Counted from the stretch's first letter, positions 8,856-17,577 are shown. The stretch is 64,000 nt of DNA from Agreia sp. Leaf283 (GCF_001422485.1 NZ_LMNF01000001.1:1314250-1378249), one strand, 5' to 3'. The notes: a model not told the origin generated them from the sequence alone. A program made the numbers and translations.

Positions 8856-9821
8856 ATGGCAACGCTGCCACCCGCCCCCGTCATCGCACGGAGTCGCCGA
8901 GCACCGGAGATGAGCCTGCTCCCCGGAGTGCGAAAACGAGGCTTCTGGCTCTACCTGATCCCCGGCCTCGTGCTGTTCACGATCATCATCCTCGTTCCCC
9001 TCATCTGGAACATCTACCTCAGCTTCACGTCGTACCGCGGCATCCGCCCGCCAGAATTCATCGGTCTCGACAACTGGGCCAAACTCATGGGCGACGACAA
9101 GTTCTGGGTCTCGTTCCAGAACAGCGTCGCCATGATCGTCGCGATGGTCGTAGTGCCGACCCTCGCCGGCCTGGTGCTTGCCGCCCTCCTCTTCGACCTC
9201 GTCGGCAAGAAGTTCGGCGGCAGGCTCGCGAGCTTCCTCCGCGCCACCTACTACCTGCCCCAGATTCTGCCCGTGGCCATCGCCGCGATCGTGATCGGCT
9301 GGATCCTGCGGCCCGAGAACGGGGCGCTCAACACGGTTCTGGAGACGATCGGCCTGGGATCCCTGCAGCACAACTGGCTGGGCAGTCCCGATACGGCCCT
9401 GGCCAGCGTGATGGTCGTGATGGTCTGGGTGCAGATCGGCTACCCGGTCGTGATCTTCATGGCCGCGCTCCAGCGCGTCGACCCGGAACTCTACGAGGCC
9501 GCCGAGCTCGACGGTGCCAACTGGTTCCAGCGCTTCACGTCGATCACCGTCAGCATCATCCGCCCCGAGATCTACGTGGTGGTGCTCACTGCGACGATCG
9601 CGGCCCTCAAGGTGTTCGGCCCGATCTACGCCCTCACCCGCGGCGGCCCGGGCAACTCCACGATCGTGCCCAGCTACTACTCGTACAGCGAGTTCTTCCA
9701 GAGCCAGCAGGTGGGCTACGGAGCGACGATCGCCACCGCGCTGACCGTCGTCGTCGTCGCGATCACGATCATCTTCATCCTCGCCCAGAACCGCGCAGAA
9801 CGTTTGGAGAACGAACGCTGA
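8856..9821 (+). CDS. Carbohydrate ABC transporter permease, MalF/UgpA type
   Basis: A 321-residue inner-membrane subunit starting at ATG 8856 with a GAAAGGG site. The first helix, YLIPGLVLFTIIILVPLIWN, follows a short basic N-terminus. The EAA loop is ELYEAAELDGANWFQRFTSI (about residues 210-229), as in CUT1 permeases. It pairs with the next permease, whose start overlaps this stop by one base. No ATPase is encoded in the operon, so a shared MsmK/UgpC-like ATPase elsewhere in the genome presumably drives transport. Confidence 0.93.
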   Translation: MATLPPAPVIARSRRAPEMSLLPGVRKRGFWLYLIPGLVLFTIIILVPLIWNIYLSFTSYRGIRPPEFIGLDNWAKLMGDDKFWVSFQNSVAMIVAMVVVPTLAGLVLAALLFDLVGKKFGGRLASFLRATYYLPQILPVAIAAIVIGWILRPENGALNTVLETIGLGSLQHNWLGSPDTALASVMVVMVWVQIGYPVVIFMAALQRVDPELYEAAELDGANWFQRFTSITVSIIRPEIYVVVLTATIAALKVFGPIYALTRGGPGNSTIVPSYYSYSEFFQSQQVGYGATIATALTVVVVAITIIFILAQNRAERLENER

Positions 9822-10816
9822 TGACCTCGACAATGCAACGCCCTTCGACGGGCTCAGGGAACGACGGCTCAGGGAACGACGGCTCAGGGAACGACGGTTC
9901 AGGGAACGACGGCTCGGGAAGCGGACGCTCGGGCAACGACCGCCCTTCGACGGGCTCAGGGAACGCGAGGCTCAAGCCGCACCGGCAGAAGCCGCGCCGC
10001 ACCGTCGGCGACTGGATCCTGCTGATCGCCGTGATCGTGGTCGCCGTGCTGGTCGCGGTGCCGTTCCTCATCATTCTGGTGAACTCGTTCAAGTCGCCCT
10101 CGGACTATGCCAACGGCGGGCCGCTCAGCCTCCCGACCAACATCTACCTCGACGGAATCGCGAGCTTCTGGCAGCGGGTCAACTTTCCCGAGAAGCTCTG
10201 GAACAGCTTCTTCATCAGCGGAACCGTGGCCGTCTTCGCCGTGATCGTCTCGGTCTTCAACGCCTACGCCATCGGCATCGGCCGGGTGAAGGGCCGTGTC
10301 TGGGTTCTGGTGCTCTTCATGATCGCCAACACGCTGCCGCAGGAGGCGATGCTCTACCCGCTGTACTTCATGTTCAAGCAGGTCGGCCTCTACGACAACG
10401 TGTGGAGCGTCATCATCATCTTCACCGTCGTGCAGAGCGCGTTCGGCACCTATCTGCTGTCGGCGGTCTTCGGAACGTTCCCGAAGGAGATCATCGAGGC
10501 AGCCTCGCTCGACGGCGCCAACCGCTGGCAGATCCTGCGACGCGTCGTCGTGCCCATCAGCCGTCCGACACTCTCGGTGCTGCTGATCTTCTTCTTCATC
10601 TGGACCTGGAACGAGTTCCTCATCCCTCTCACCTTCCTGGTGTCGAACGCGAACCAGACGGTTCCGGTCGCGATCACGGCCCTGCAGGGCGACAGGCTGA
10701 TGGATGTGACGACCACGAGTGCGTCGGCCCTGCTCGGTCTGATTCCCACCCTCATCTTCTTCCTCATCTTCCAACGCACGTTGACCCGCGGAATCACCGC
10801 CGGTTCGACCAAGTAA
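9821..10816 (+). CDS. Carbohydrate ABC transporter permease, MalG/UgpE type, with repeat-derived N-terminus
   Basis: The second permease (331 residues). The conserved part starts near residue 60 (TVGDWILLIAVIVVAVLVAV) and carries the EAA loop EIIEAASLDGANRWQILRRV. The first ~50 residues are unusual: RPSTGSGN at both ends enclose several tandem NDGSG units, encoded by two family A repeats and 15-bp tandem repeats at 9841-9965. Typical MalG-type permeases have only a short cytoplasmic N-terminus. The single-base overlap with the preceding stop (TGATG) supports ATG 9821, so the repeats are probably translated as a flexible cytoplasmic tail. Confidence 0.9.
   Translation: MTSTMQRPSTGSGNDGSGNDGSGNDGSGNDGSGSGRSGNDRPSTGSGNARLKPHRQKPRRTVGDWILLIAVIVVAVLVAVPFLIILVNSFKSPSDYANGGPLSLPTNIYLDGIASFWQRVNFPEKLWNSFFISGTVAVFAVIVSVFNAYAIGIGRVKGRVWVLVLFMIANTLPQEAMLYPLYFMFKQVGLYDNVWSVIIIFTVVQSAFGTYLLSAVFGTFPKEIIEAASLDGANRWQILRRVVVPISRPTLSVLLIFFFIWTWNEFLIPLTFLVSNANQTVPVAITALQGDRLMDVTTTSASALLGLIPTLIFFLIFQRTLTRGITAGSTK
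9841..9965 (+). repeat. Two family A repeats flanking 15-bp tandem repeats, inside a permease gene
   Basis: Full family A copies are at 9841-9863 and 9943-9965. Between them the 15-bp unit GACGGCTCAGGGAAC is repeated about four times with small changes (9863-9922), then degenerates. The unit is the 3' half of the family A sequence, so the array looks like slippage or duplication from one inserted copy. The total length keeps the reading frame. Confidence 0.88.
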
Positions 10817-10845
10817 CAACACGCAGTGCACATTAAGGGGCATAT

Positions 10846-13146
10846 ATGAAGTTCACCGACGGTTTCTGGCAGCTGCGCCCCGGCGTCACCCCCCTCTACG
10901 CGCAGGAGGCGTATGACATCTGGCCGGAGGGCGAGAACGGCATCGTCGTGACCGCGCCGACGATGGTCATCGAGAAGCGGGGCGACGTGCTGAACCGTCC
11001 CGTGCTCACCGTGGCGCTGTCGTCGCCGCTGCCGAACATCATCGGGGTGAAGGTCTCGCACTTCTCCGGAGGTCGCGACGAGCTGGGCTTCGACCTGCTC
11101 GGGGCGCAAGACGGGCACGGCGTCGTCGAGGTCTCCGACGAGCGGGGCGTGCTCACCTCGGGTGACCTGAGTGTCACGGTGCAGAAGGGCGCGCCCTACG
11201 GGCTCAGCTTCTCCGCGGGTGGGCGGGTGCTCACGACAGCGGGTCCGAAGTCGACCGCGCACATGCAGGTGCGACCGGATGCGCAGCTCGACGGCGCCCC
11301 GGTCGGCAATGCGCGTGGCGGCACGGCCCGCGCCTTCGCCCCGAACTACACGGTTCAGCAGCTGTCGCTGGGCGTGGGCGAATTGGTCTACGGGCTCGGC
11401 GAGCGCTTCGGTCCGCTCGTGAAGAACGGGCAGACGGTCGACGTGTGGAACGCCGACGGTGGCACGTCGAGCGAGCAGGCCTACAAGAACGTGCCGTTCT
11501 ACCTCACGAACCGCGGCTACGGCGTACTCGTCAACAACCCCGGCCACGTCTCCTTCGAGATCGGCTCCGAGTCGGTCGAGCGCGTGCAGTTCTCGGTCGC
11601 AGGCGAGGGCCTCGAGTACTTCGTCATCCACGGCGAGACGCCCGCCGAGATCCTCGAGCGGTACACCGCCCTGACCGGCCGCCCGGCCCACGTGCCCGCG
11701 TGGTCGTTCGGCCTGTGGCTGTCCACATCGTTCACCACCTCGTACGACGAGGAGACGGTCTCGTCGTTCATCGACGAGATGGCCGCGCGCGAACTGCCCG
11801 TGAGCGTCTTCCACTTCGACTGCTTCTGGATGCGCGAGTTCAACTGGTGCGACTTCGAGTGGGACCCGAGAGTGTTCCCCGATCCTGAGGGCATGCTGTC
11901 GCGCCTGCACGACAAGGACCTGCACATCTGCGTGTGGATCAACCCGTACATCGCGCAGCGCTCTCCCCTGTTCGCCGAGGCGAAGGAGGCGGGCTTCCTC
12001 GTGAAGCGCCCCGACGGCTCGGTCTGGCAGTGGGACCTGTGGCAGGCGGGCATGGGGCTCGTCGACTTCACCAACCCCGGCGCGACGGAGTGGTTCAAGG
12101 ACAAGCTGCGCGTGCTGCAACGCCAGGGAGTCGATGCCTTCAAGACCGACTTCGGCGAGCGCATCCCGTTGGAGGTCGACTACTTCGACGGCTCGAGCCC
12201 GGAGCGCATGCACAACTACTACGCGCAGCTCTACAACAAGGCCGTGTTCGAGGTGCTCGAAGAGGAGCGCGGCGTCGGCGACGCCGTGCTGTTCGCGCGG
12301 TCGGCGACGGTCGGCGGGCAGAGCCTTCCCGTGCACTGGGGCGGGGACTCCACGTCGACCTACGAGTCGATGGCCGAGACGCTGCGCGGCGGGCTGTCGC
12401 TGGCGTTCAGCGGCTTCGGCTTCTGGAGCCACGACATCGGAGGCTTCGAGGGCACGCCCGACGCGGGGGTCTTCAAGCGCTGGACCGCCTTCGGCCTGCT
12501 GTCGAGCCACAGTCGCTTCCACGGCTCGAACTCGCACCGCGTGCCGTGGGCATTCGACCCGTCGACAGGCTCAGGGCAGACCGAAGCAGAAGACAGCGCA
12601 ACGAACGTCACCCGCTTCTTCACAAACCTCAAGCTCCAGCTGATGCCGTACCTCTATGCCGCCGGGCTCGAGGCCACGCGGCGGGGAACGCCGATCCTGC
12701 GCCCGATGGCGCTCGAGTTCCCCGACGACAGGGGTGCCGCACACCTCGACACCCAGTACATGCTCGGGCGTGACCTGCTGGTGGCGCCGGTCTTCTCCGA
12801 GTCGGGCGAGGTCGAGTTCTACCTGCCGGCCGGGCGCTGGACGAACTACTTCACGGGAGAGGTCGTCGCCGGCGGCGGCTGGCGCACCGAGCAGCACGGC
12901 TTCCTGTCGCTGCCGCTGTATGTGCGCGAGGGGGCCGTGCTCCCGGTCGGCGCGCGATCCGATCGACCCGACTACGACTACCTCGACGGCCTCGAGCTGC
13001 GGGTGTACCCCGGGCCGGACGGCGAGACCTCGGTCACGGTGACCGCTCCGGATGGCCGCGCCGCCACGTTCACGGTGACGCGCTCCGGCGGCACCGCCAC
13101 CGTGGCATCCGAGTCGGGGGTGGTCGTCACGACCACCGTCGTCTGA
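10846..13146 (+). CDS. yicI: Alpha-xylosidase, glycoside hydrolase family 31 (YicI-like)
   Basis: This 766-residue cytoplasmic enzyme should release alpha-linked xylose from imported oligosaccharides. The GH31 nucleophile is in KTDFGE (Asp435) and the acid/base in HWGGDSTST (Asp501). Their 66-residue spacing equals that of E. coli YicI (Asp416 and Asp482 from the literature). The N-terminal beta-sandwich (to about 270), the barrel (KEAGFLVKRPDGSVWQWDLW, WSHDIGGFEG) and the C-terminal beta domains all look complete. A family A repeat is read in frame as PSTGSGQ near residue 572, in the loop between RVPWAF and the VTRFF helix, making that loop about a dozen residues longer than in YicI. The start is ATG 10846 after an AAGGGG site. 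Confidence 0.93.
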   Translation: MKFTDGFWQLRPGVTPLYAQEAYDIWPEGENGIVVTAPTMVIEKRGDVLNRPVLTVALSSPLPNIIGVKVSHFSGGRDELGFDLLGAQDGHGVVEVSDERGVLTSGDLSVTVQKGAPYGLSFSAGGRVLTTAGPKSTAHMQVRPDAQLDGAPVGNARGGTARAFAPNYTVQQLSLGVGELVYGLGERFGPLVKNGQTVDVWNADGGTSSEQAYKNVPFYLTNRGYGVLVNNPGHVSFEIGSESVERVQFSVAGEGLEYFVIHGETPAEILERYTALTGRPAHVPAWSFGLWLSTSFTTSYDEETVSSFIDEMAARELPVSVFHFDCFWMREFNWCDFEWDPRVFPDPEGMLSRLHDKDLHICVWINPYIAQRSPLFAEAKEAGFLVKRPDGSVWQWDLWQAGMGLVDFTNPGATEWFKDKLRVLQRQGVDAFKTDFGERIPLEVDYFDGSSPERMHNYYAQLYNKAVFEVLEEERGVGDAVLFARSATVGGQSLPVHWGGDSTSTYESMAETLRGGLSLAFSGFGFWSHDIGGFEGTPDAGVFKRWTAFGLLSSHSRFHGSNSHRVPWAFDPSTGSGQTEAEDSATNVTRFFTNLKLQLMPYLYAAGLEATRRGTPILRPMALEFPDDRGAAHLDTQYMLGRDLLVAPVFSESGEVEFYLPAGRWTNYFTGEVVAGGGWRTEQHGFLSLPLYVREGAVLPVGARSDRPDYDYLDGLELRVYPGPDGETSVTVTAPDGRAATFTVTRSGGTATVASESGVVVTTTVV
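12559..12579 (+). repeat. Repeat family A, in-frame copy in the GH31 gene
   Basis: The stretch GTCGACAGGCTCAGGGCAG matches the family A core with small changes. It encodes PSTGSGQ in a surface-loop position of the alpha-xylosidase. Confidence 0.8.
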
Positions 13147-13156
13147 CGCGCGCGAA

Positions 13157-13215
13157 CGCGGGTGTTCGCGCGCACCGCGGTGGCGAAACCACCGCGCCGC
13201 GCGCGAACACCCGCG
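13157..13215. repeat. Palindromic repeat family C, copy 1 (nested hairpin)
   Basis: Outer arms of 17 bp are perfect (13157-13173 and 13199-13215, reading CGCGGGTGTTCGCGCGC and its complement). Inside is a second perfect 8-bp stem CGCGGTGG/CCACCGCG around a five-base loop. It lies between the convergent GH31 and symporter genes and may end transcription from both sides. A related copy is at 21429-21495. Confidence 0.9.
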
Positions 13216-13230
13216 CAGGGCGCGCCCGAC

Positions 13231-14655
13231 TCAGCGGCGCGGCGCCGCCTTCGTGGGCTCGACTCCCGTGAGGGCGTGCAGGGAGGCGGTCGACGGAACC
13301 GCCGGGTCGGCGTCCGCCGCCGCCACCTCGGCCGGGGCGTCCGACGCGTGCGCATCCGGGTTCATGCTCGACTCCTGGAACGGGTCGTTGCCGCCCAGAA
13401 CGTTGCGCACCTGACCCTTGTCGACCTCGCCGGTCCACGTTCCGACGAGGAGCGTCGCCACAGCGTTGCCGGTGAAGTTCGTCACGGCGCGGGCCTCCGA
13501 CATGAAGCGGTCGATTCCCACGATCACGCCCACGCCGTCGACCAGGTCGGGACGGAACGACTGCAGCCCGCCGGCGAGCGTCGCAAGCCCGGCGCCGGTG
13601 ACCCCGGCGGCCCCCTTCGAGGCGATCATCATGAACAGCAGCAGGCCGATCTGCTCGCCGATTGTCATCGGGGTTCCCATGGCGCTGGCGATGAACAGCG
13701 ACGCCATCGTCAGGTAGATGGCCGTGCCGTCGAGGTTGAACGAGTAGCCGGTGGGAACGGTGATGCCCACGACCGGCTTCGAGACGCCGAGGTGCTCCAT
13801 CTTCGCGATGAGGCGGGGAAGCGCGGCCTCCGACGACGAGGTTCCGACGATGAGCAGGTACTCGCGGGCCAGGTACTTCATCAGCGAGAAGATGTTCACG
13901 CCCGTGACGAGCTTGAGCAGCGTTCCGAGAACGACGATCACGAAGATCGCGCACGTCACGTAGAAGCCGATCATCAGGGTGGCGAGTGCAACGACGGCGC
14001 CCCAGCCCGTGGAGCCCACGACGCCCGCGATGGCGCCGAACGCGCCGAGCGGGGCGACCCACAGAACCATCGACAGGATGCGGAAGACCAGCGCCTGCAG
14101 AGACTTGATCGCTCCGAGGATGGGCGCGCCCTTGTCGCCCATCTTCTGCAGCGCGAAGCCCACGAGCAGCGCCACGAACAGGGTCTGCAGGATGCTGCCG
14201 TCGACGAGCGAGGAGAAGAGCGACACGGGGATGATGCCGAGGAAGAAGTCCTCCGTCGACTCGGCGACGATGTTGCTCGTGTCGTAGCTCGCAGCCGAGA
14301 TGTCGAGGCCCTCACCCGGATGCAGCAGGTTGCCCACCACGAGGCCGATCGCCAGGGCGAACGTCGACATCACGATGAAGTAGCCCAGCGCCAGGCCGCC
14401 GACCTTGCCCACGGTCGCGGCCTTCGCGATGGAGCCGACGCCGATCACGATCGTGCAGAAGATGATCGGCGCGATCATCATCTTGATCAGGCCGACGAAC
14501 GCGGTGCCGATCGGGGCCAGCGTCTTGGCGAACTCGGGAACGACGAGCCCGACGATGACGCCGGCCACCACGGCGATGATCACCGCGATGTAGAGATAGT
14601 GGTTCTTGTCGAGCTTCTTGCGGGTCTTGCGGCCCGATGCCGATGTGGTGCTCAT
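13231..14655 (-). CDS. Dicarboxylate/amino acid:cation symporter (DAACS family, DctA/GltP-like)
   Basis: A 474-residue inner-membrane carrier starting at ATG 14655, whose conserved chain begins at KNHYLYIAVIIAVVAGVIVG. DAACS signatures are present: IKMMIAPIIFCTIVIGVGSI early, the hairpin serine cluster VGTSSSEAALPRLIAKMEHLG, and PTGYSFNLDGTAIY in the seventh helix region. It imports C4-dicarboxylates or acidic amino acids with protons or sodium. The divergent neighbour is a CitA/DcuS-like two-component system, which favours dicarboxylates such as malate, succinate or fumarate. An in-frame ATG at 14685 would add ten residues. Confidence 0.92.
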   Translation of the reverse strand: MSTTSASGRKTRKKLDKNHYLYIAVIIAVVAGVIVGLVVPEFAKTLAPIGTAFVGLIKMMIAPIIFCTIVIGVGSIAKAATVGKVGGLALGYFIVMSTFALAIGLVVGNLLHPGEGLDISAASYDTSNIVAESTEDFFLGIIPVSLFSSLVDGSILQTLFVALLVGFALQKMGDKGAPILGAIKSLQALVFRILSMVLWVAPLGAFGAIAGVVGSTGWGAVVALATLMIGFYVTCAIFVIVVLGTLLKLVTGVNIFSLMKYLAREYLLIVGTSSSEAALPRLIAKMEHLGVSKPVVGITVPTGYSFNLDGTAIYLTMASLFIASAMGTPMTIGEQIGLLLFMMIASKGAAGVTGAGLATLAGGLQSFRPDLVDGVGVIVGIDRFMSEARAVTNFTGNAVATLLVGTWTGEVDKGQVRNVLGGNDPFQESSMNPDAHASDAPAEVAAADADPAVPSTASLHALTGVEPTKAAPRR

Positions 14656-14846
14656 GGAATGCCTGCCTTCGTGAGGGGCCGCCACAACACCGTGGCGACT
14701 CTGCCTGAACTACTGAGGTCATCCTGCGCGCGACCACGACGCAGGAGGCGGTTGTGTTCATACTGTTCGCGATCCGGTCGACGGAAGGGCCCGGCGACGC
14801 GTAGCGTAGGGCGGCAGAGGCGCGACGGAGCGCGAAGGAGCTGCAG

Positions 14847-16478
14847 ATGAACGGTCGACGACGACGGGTCAGCATCGCCGCTCGGCTGTTCGCCGTGCAG
14901 GCCGTGTTCGTGATCGTGGCCGTCGGCCTCGCCGTCGCGCTGCTGGCTCTGGATGCCCGTGGCCGGTCCACCGAGGACGCGTCGACGCGCAGCATGGTCA
15001 CCGCCCAGGCCGTCGCCCACAACCCGTTCGTGATCGACGCCGTGCAGCAGCCGGATCCCTCCGCCGTGCTGCAGCCCTATGCCGTGACCCTGATGGACGA
15101 CACCGACGTCGACTTCATCACCGTGATGGCCCCGGATCGCACGCGGTACACGCACCGCGATTCCGAGCAGATCGGCAAGAAGTTCCTGGGCACGATCGCC
15201 CCCGCGCTCGCGGGTGAGAGCTTCACCGAGACGTACACCGGCACCCTCGGGCCGTCGGTACGCGCGGTCGCACCGATCATCGGGGCCGACGGAAGTGTCG
15301 TGGCCCTCGTCTCGGCCGGCATCACGCTGAGCCAGGTCGACGCCGCATTCTGGCCCCGGGTGCACCTGCTGCTGGTAGCCGGCGCCGCGATGATCGCGGT
15401 GGGCGCGCTCGTGTCGTGGCTGTTCAGCCGCTACCTGCGCCGGGTCACGGCGGGCCGCGGAGCAGAGGAGCTCGGCCAGGTGTTCGCCTACTACGAGTCG
15501 GTGCTGCACTCCGTGCGCGAGGGCCTGGTGCTCGTCGACGCCCGAGGGGTGCTCGTGCTCTACAACGACCACGCGGCCGATCTGCTCGGCCTCACCCCGG
15601 GCGGCCCCGAGCGGCCGGTCGACGAGCTCGACATCCCGGCGTCGCTCAAGTCCCTGCTGTTGAGCGAGGGCGAGGCGCGCGACGAGGTCTTCGTGACTCG
15701 CGACCACGTGCTCGTCGTGAACCATCAGCCGGCCCTGCCGCCCGAGACCCAGGGCGGCTCGGGCCGCATCCGGTCTCTCGGAACCGTCACCACGCTGCGC
15801 GACCGCACCGAACTGCTGCGGGTCACCGGCGAGCTCGAGTCGATGCGCACGATGAGCGATGCGCTGCGCTCGCAGACCCACGAGTTCGCCAATCGCCTGC
15901 ACACCATCGCGTCGCTGCTCGAGCTGGGCAGAAGCGACGAGGCGCTGCGCTTCGCCGCCGACGAGCTCAACCTCAGCCAGCGGCTCGCCGACCGCGTGCT
16001 GGTCTCGATCGACGAACCCGTGATCGCCGCCCTGATGCTCGGCAAGGCGGCCCAGGCGCGCGAGCGCGGGGTGGCGCTCAACCTCGAGACGCACCTCGAG
16101 CCGGGCACGCAGGGCTTCGAACCGGCTGACGTCGTGACGATCCTCGGCAATCTCGTCGACAACGCGCTCGACGCGGCCGCATCCGGAACCGCCCCCGGCA
16201 CCGAGCCGTGGGTCGAGGTCTACCTCGGCCTGGGCGACGGCGAGGACGACCTCGTGGTGCAGGTCTCGGACTCGGGCCCGGGTATCGACTACGAGGCGCG
16301 CGAGCGGGTGTTCGGGCGCGGGTTCTCGACGAAAGAATCGGATGCCTTCGGCCGGGGCCTCGGGCTGGCCCTCGTTCGGCAGACGGTCGCCCGGCTCGGC
16401 GGGGTCATCGAGCTGAGCGAGCACGTGGGCGCCGTGTTCACGGTGACTCTGCCGATGCCCGCGCGGGTCGAGTCGTGA
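14847..16478 (+). CDS. CitA/DcuS-type sensor histidine kinase
   Basis: A 543-residue membrane kinase starting at ATG 14847 with a GAAGGAG site. Two helices (about residues 15-36 and 172-193) bracket an extracellular PAS-like domain with the dicarboxylate/citrate-binding pattern RTRYTHRD...IGKKFLGT (residues 98-115). A cytoplasmic PAS domain follows (about 215-320). The phosphorylated histidine is His345 in SQTHEFANRLHTI, the form found in CitA/DcuS kinases. The ATPase part shows NLVDNALDAA (N box), DSGPGI (G1) and GRGLGLALV (G2). It should report external organic acids to the response regulator encoded 13 bp downstream. Confidence 0.94.
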   Translation: MNGRRRRVSIAARLFAVQAVFVIVAVGLAVALLALDARGRSTEDASTRSMVTAQAVAHNPFVIDAVQQPDPSAVLQPYAVTLMDDTDVDFITVMAPDRTRYTHRDSEQIGKKFLGTIAPALAGESFTETYTGTLGPSVRAVAPIIGADGSVVALVSAGITLSQVDAAFWPRVHLLLVAGAAMIAVGALVSWLFSRYLRRVTAGRGAEELGQVFAYYESVLHSVREGLVLVDARGVLVLYNDHAADLLGLTPGGPERPVDELDIPASLKSLLLSEGEARDEVFVTRDHVLVVNHQPALPPETQGGSGRIRSLGTVTTLRDRTELLRVTGELESMRTMSDALRSQTHEFANRLHTIASLLELGRSDEALRFAADELNLSQRLADRVLVSIDEPVIAALMLGKAAQARERGVALNLETHLEPGTQGFEPADVVTILGNLVDNALDAAASGTAPGTEPWVEVYLGLGDGEDDLVVQVSDSGPGIDYEARERVFGRGFSTKESDAFGRGLGLALVRQTVARLGGVIELSEHVGAVFTVTLPMPARVES

Positions 16479-16491
16479 GGGGGTTCGGGCC

Positions 16492-17184
16492 ATGATCAGG
16501 GTGCTGATCGTCGAGGACGAGGTGCTGACGGCCGAGGCGCACGCCCTCTATGTGGGCAGGCTCGACGGCTTCGAGGTCGGCGGAATCGCGCACACCGGTG
16601 CCGAGGCGGTGCGGCTGCTCAAGGCGTCGCTGGGCGAGACAGCCGAGCGCATCGACCTCATTCTGCTCGACATGAACCTGCCCGACATCGACGGGCTGGA
16701 GCTGTGCCGGCGCATCCGCGCGGGCGGGGTCGACGTCGATGTGATCGCCATCACGGCGGTGCGCAGTGCCGAGGTGGTGCGGGCGTCGATCGCGGCGGGC
16801 ATCGTGCAGTACCTCATCAAGCCGTTCACGTTCGGGGTGTTCACCGACAAGCTCACGAGCTACCGCGATTTCCGCAGCCTGTTCGCGCAGTCGCCGACCG
16901 TGGCGAGCCAGAGGGATGTCGACGGTGCGTTCGCGGCGCTGCGCACGTCGAACGACCCCGGCCTCGGAAAGGGGCTGAGCCCGGAGACGCTCAGTGCCGT
17001 GTCGACCCTGCTGCTCGAGTCGAGCGGGGGAGTGTCGGCGCGGGAGCTGGCCGAGGAGATCCGTGCGTCGCGGGTGACGGCACGGCGGTACCTGGAGTAC
17101 TTGGCCGACTCGGGTCGCGCCGACAGGGCGCCGCGTTACGGCACGCCGGGCCGCCCCGAGGTGGAGTACCGCTGGCGCGCGTGA
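16492..17184 (+). CDS. CitB/DcuR-type response regulator
   Basis: A 230-residue regulator. The receiver domain begins IRVLIVEDE, with acidic residues at 8-10, the phosphoacceptor Asp60 in LLDMNLPDIDG, and the conserved lysine in YLIKPFTFG. The C-terminal winged helix-turn-helix contains ARELAEEIRASRVTARRYLE, as in DpiA/CitB and DcuR. Together with the kinase just upstream it probably activates the divergent dicarboxylate symporter gene. Confidence 0.94.
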   Translation: MIRVLIVEDEVLTAEAHALYVGRLDGFEVGGIAHTGAEAVRLLKASLGETAERIDLILLDMNLPDIDGLELCRRIRAGGVDVDVIAITAVRSAEVVRASIAAGIVQYLIKPFTFGVFTDKLTSYRDFRSLFAQSPTVASQRDVDGAFAALRTSNDPGLGKGLSPETLSAVSTLLLESSGGVSARELAEEIRASRVTARRYLEYLADSGRADRAPRYGTPGRPEVEYRWRA

Positions 17185-17203
17185 CCGCCCTGCGCCGGTC
17201 GCT

Positions 17204-17226
17204 CGTTCCCTGAGCCTGTCGAAGGG
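17204..17226 (-). repeat. Repeat family A, single copy
   Basis: On the reverse strand this is a perfect copy of the consensus core TTCGACAGGCTCAGGGAA. It lies 20 bp after the response-regulator stop, directly abutting the 46-bp direct repeat. Confidence 0.87.
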
Positions 17227-17229
17227 CGG

Positions 17230-17275
17230 CCTATTCGACCAGCTACTCCCGGATGGTCGTCACGACGTCGACGAT
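17230..17275 (-). repeat. 46-bp exact direct repeat, displaced copy of a gene 3' end
   Basis: Identical to 17532-17577. The second copy contains the last codons of the reverse-strand gene ending at 17545 (reading IVDVVTTIRE then stop) plus 13 bp beyond. This copy therefore repeats the C-terminal coding end without a gene attached, 302 bp away, as after a tandem duplication followed by loss or insertion between the copies. Confidence 0.92.
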
Positions 17276-17437
17276 GCGGCGGCTTCGTGGCCTACTCGAC
17301 AGCGCAATGGGCGGAGATGGGCACATCCGACCCGAATACTGCGTTGGTGTGGCGTATCTCCGCCCATTCGCCAGGTTGGGCGGAGACGTCGAGCTGCCGG
17401 CTGCCTCTGCGTCCCGGTATGCGCCGGTCGCGTAACA

Positions 17438-17501
17438 CACTGAAGTGCGGAAGGTGGCCGCTTCGCCGACGGTTGATGCGGCCACTTTCCGCACCTCAGT
17501 G
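17438..17501. repeat. Inverted repeat, 24-bp arms around a 16-bp loop
   Basis: Arms at 17438-17461 and 17478-17501 match at 22 of 24 positions (left arm CACTGAAGTGCGGAAGGTGG followed by CCGC). No second copy was found in this window. It could be another REP-like unit or a terminator for the converging genes. Confidence 0.85.
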
Positions 17502-17531
17502 ACACGGTGGCCTCGATACGGACGCAGGCGA

Positions 17532-17577
17532 CCTATTCGACCAGCTACTCCCGGATGGTCGTCACGACGTCGACGAT
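17532..17577 (-). repeat. 46-bp exact direct repeat, copy at the gene 3' end
   Basis: The partner of 17230-17275. Positions 17545-17577 are the last eleven codons of the reverse-strand hypothetical gene, and 17532-17544 is its immediate downstream sequence. Confidence 0.92.

Larger units (their letters stand above)
17185..17544. other. 360-bp repeat-rich gap with a duplicated gene end
   Basis: There is no credible gene. In order it contains: a family A repeat (17204-17226), one copy of a 46-bp direct repeat (17230-17275), a 12-bp inverted repeat ATGGGCGGAGAT/ATCTCCGCCCAT (17307-17318 and 17356-17367), a 24-bp hairpin (17438-17461 and 17478-17501), and the second copy of the direct repeat (17532-17577), which runs into the next gene. 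Confidence 0.85.

Noticed and set aside
9841-9965. Regular short repeats considered as a CRISPR array
   Set aside because: The unit is only 15 bp with no unique spacers, it is translated in frame, and no cas genes are nearby.
17253-17505. Several short open frames in the 17.2-17.5 kb gap
   Set aside because: All run through the direct and inverted repeats, lack ribosome sites and have no recognisable sequence.
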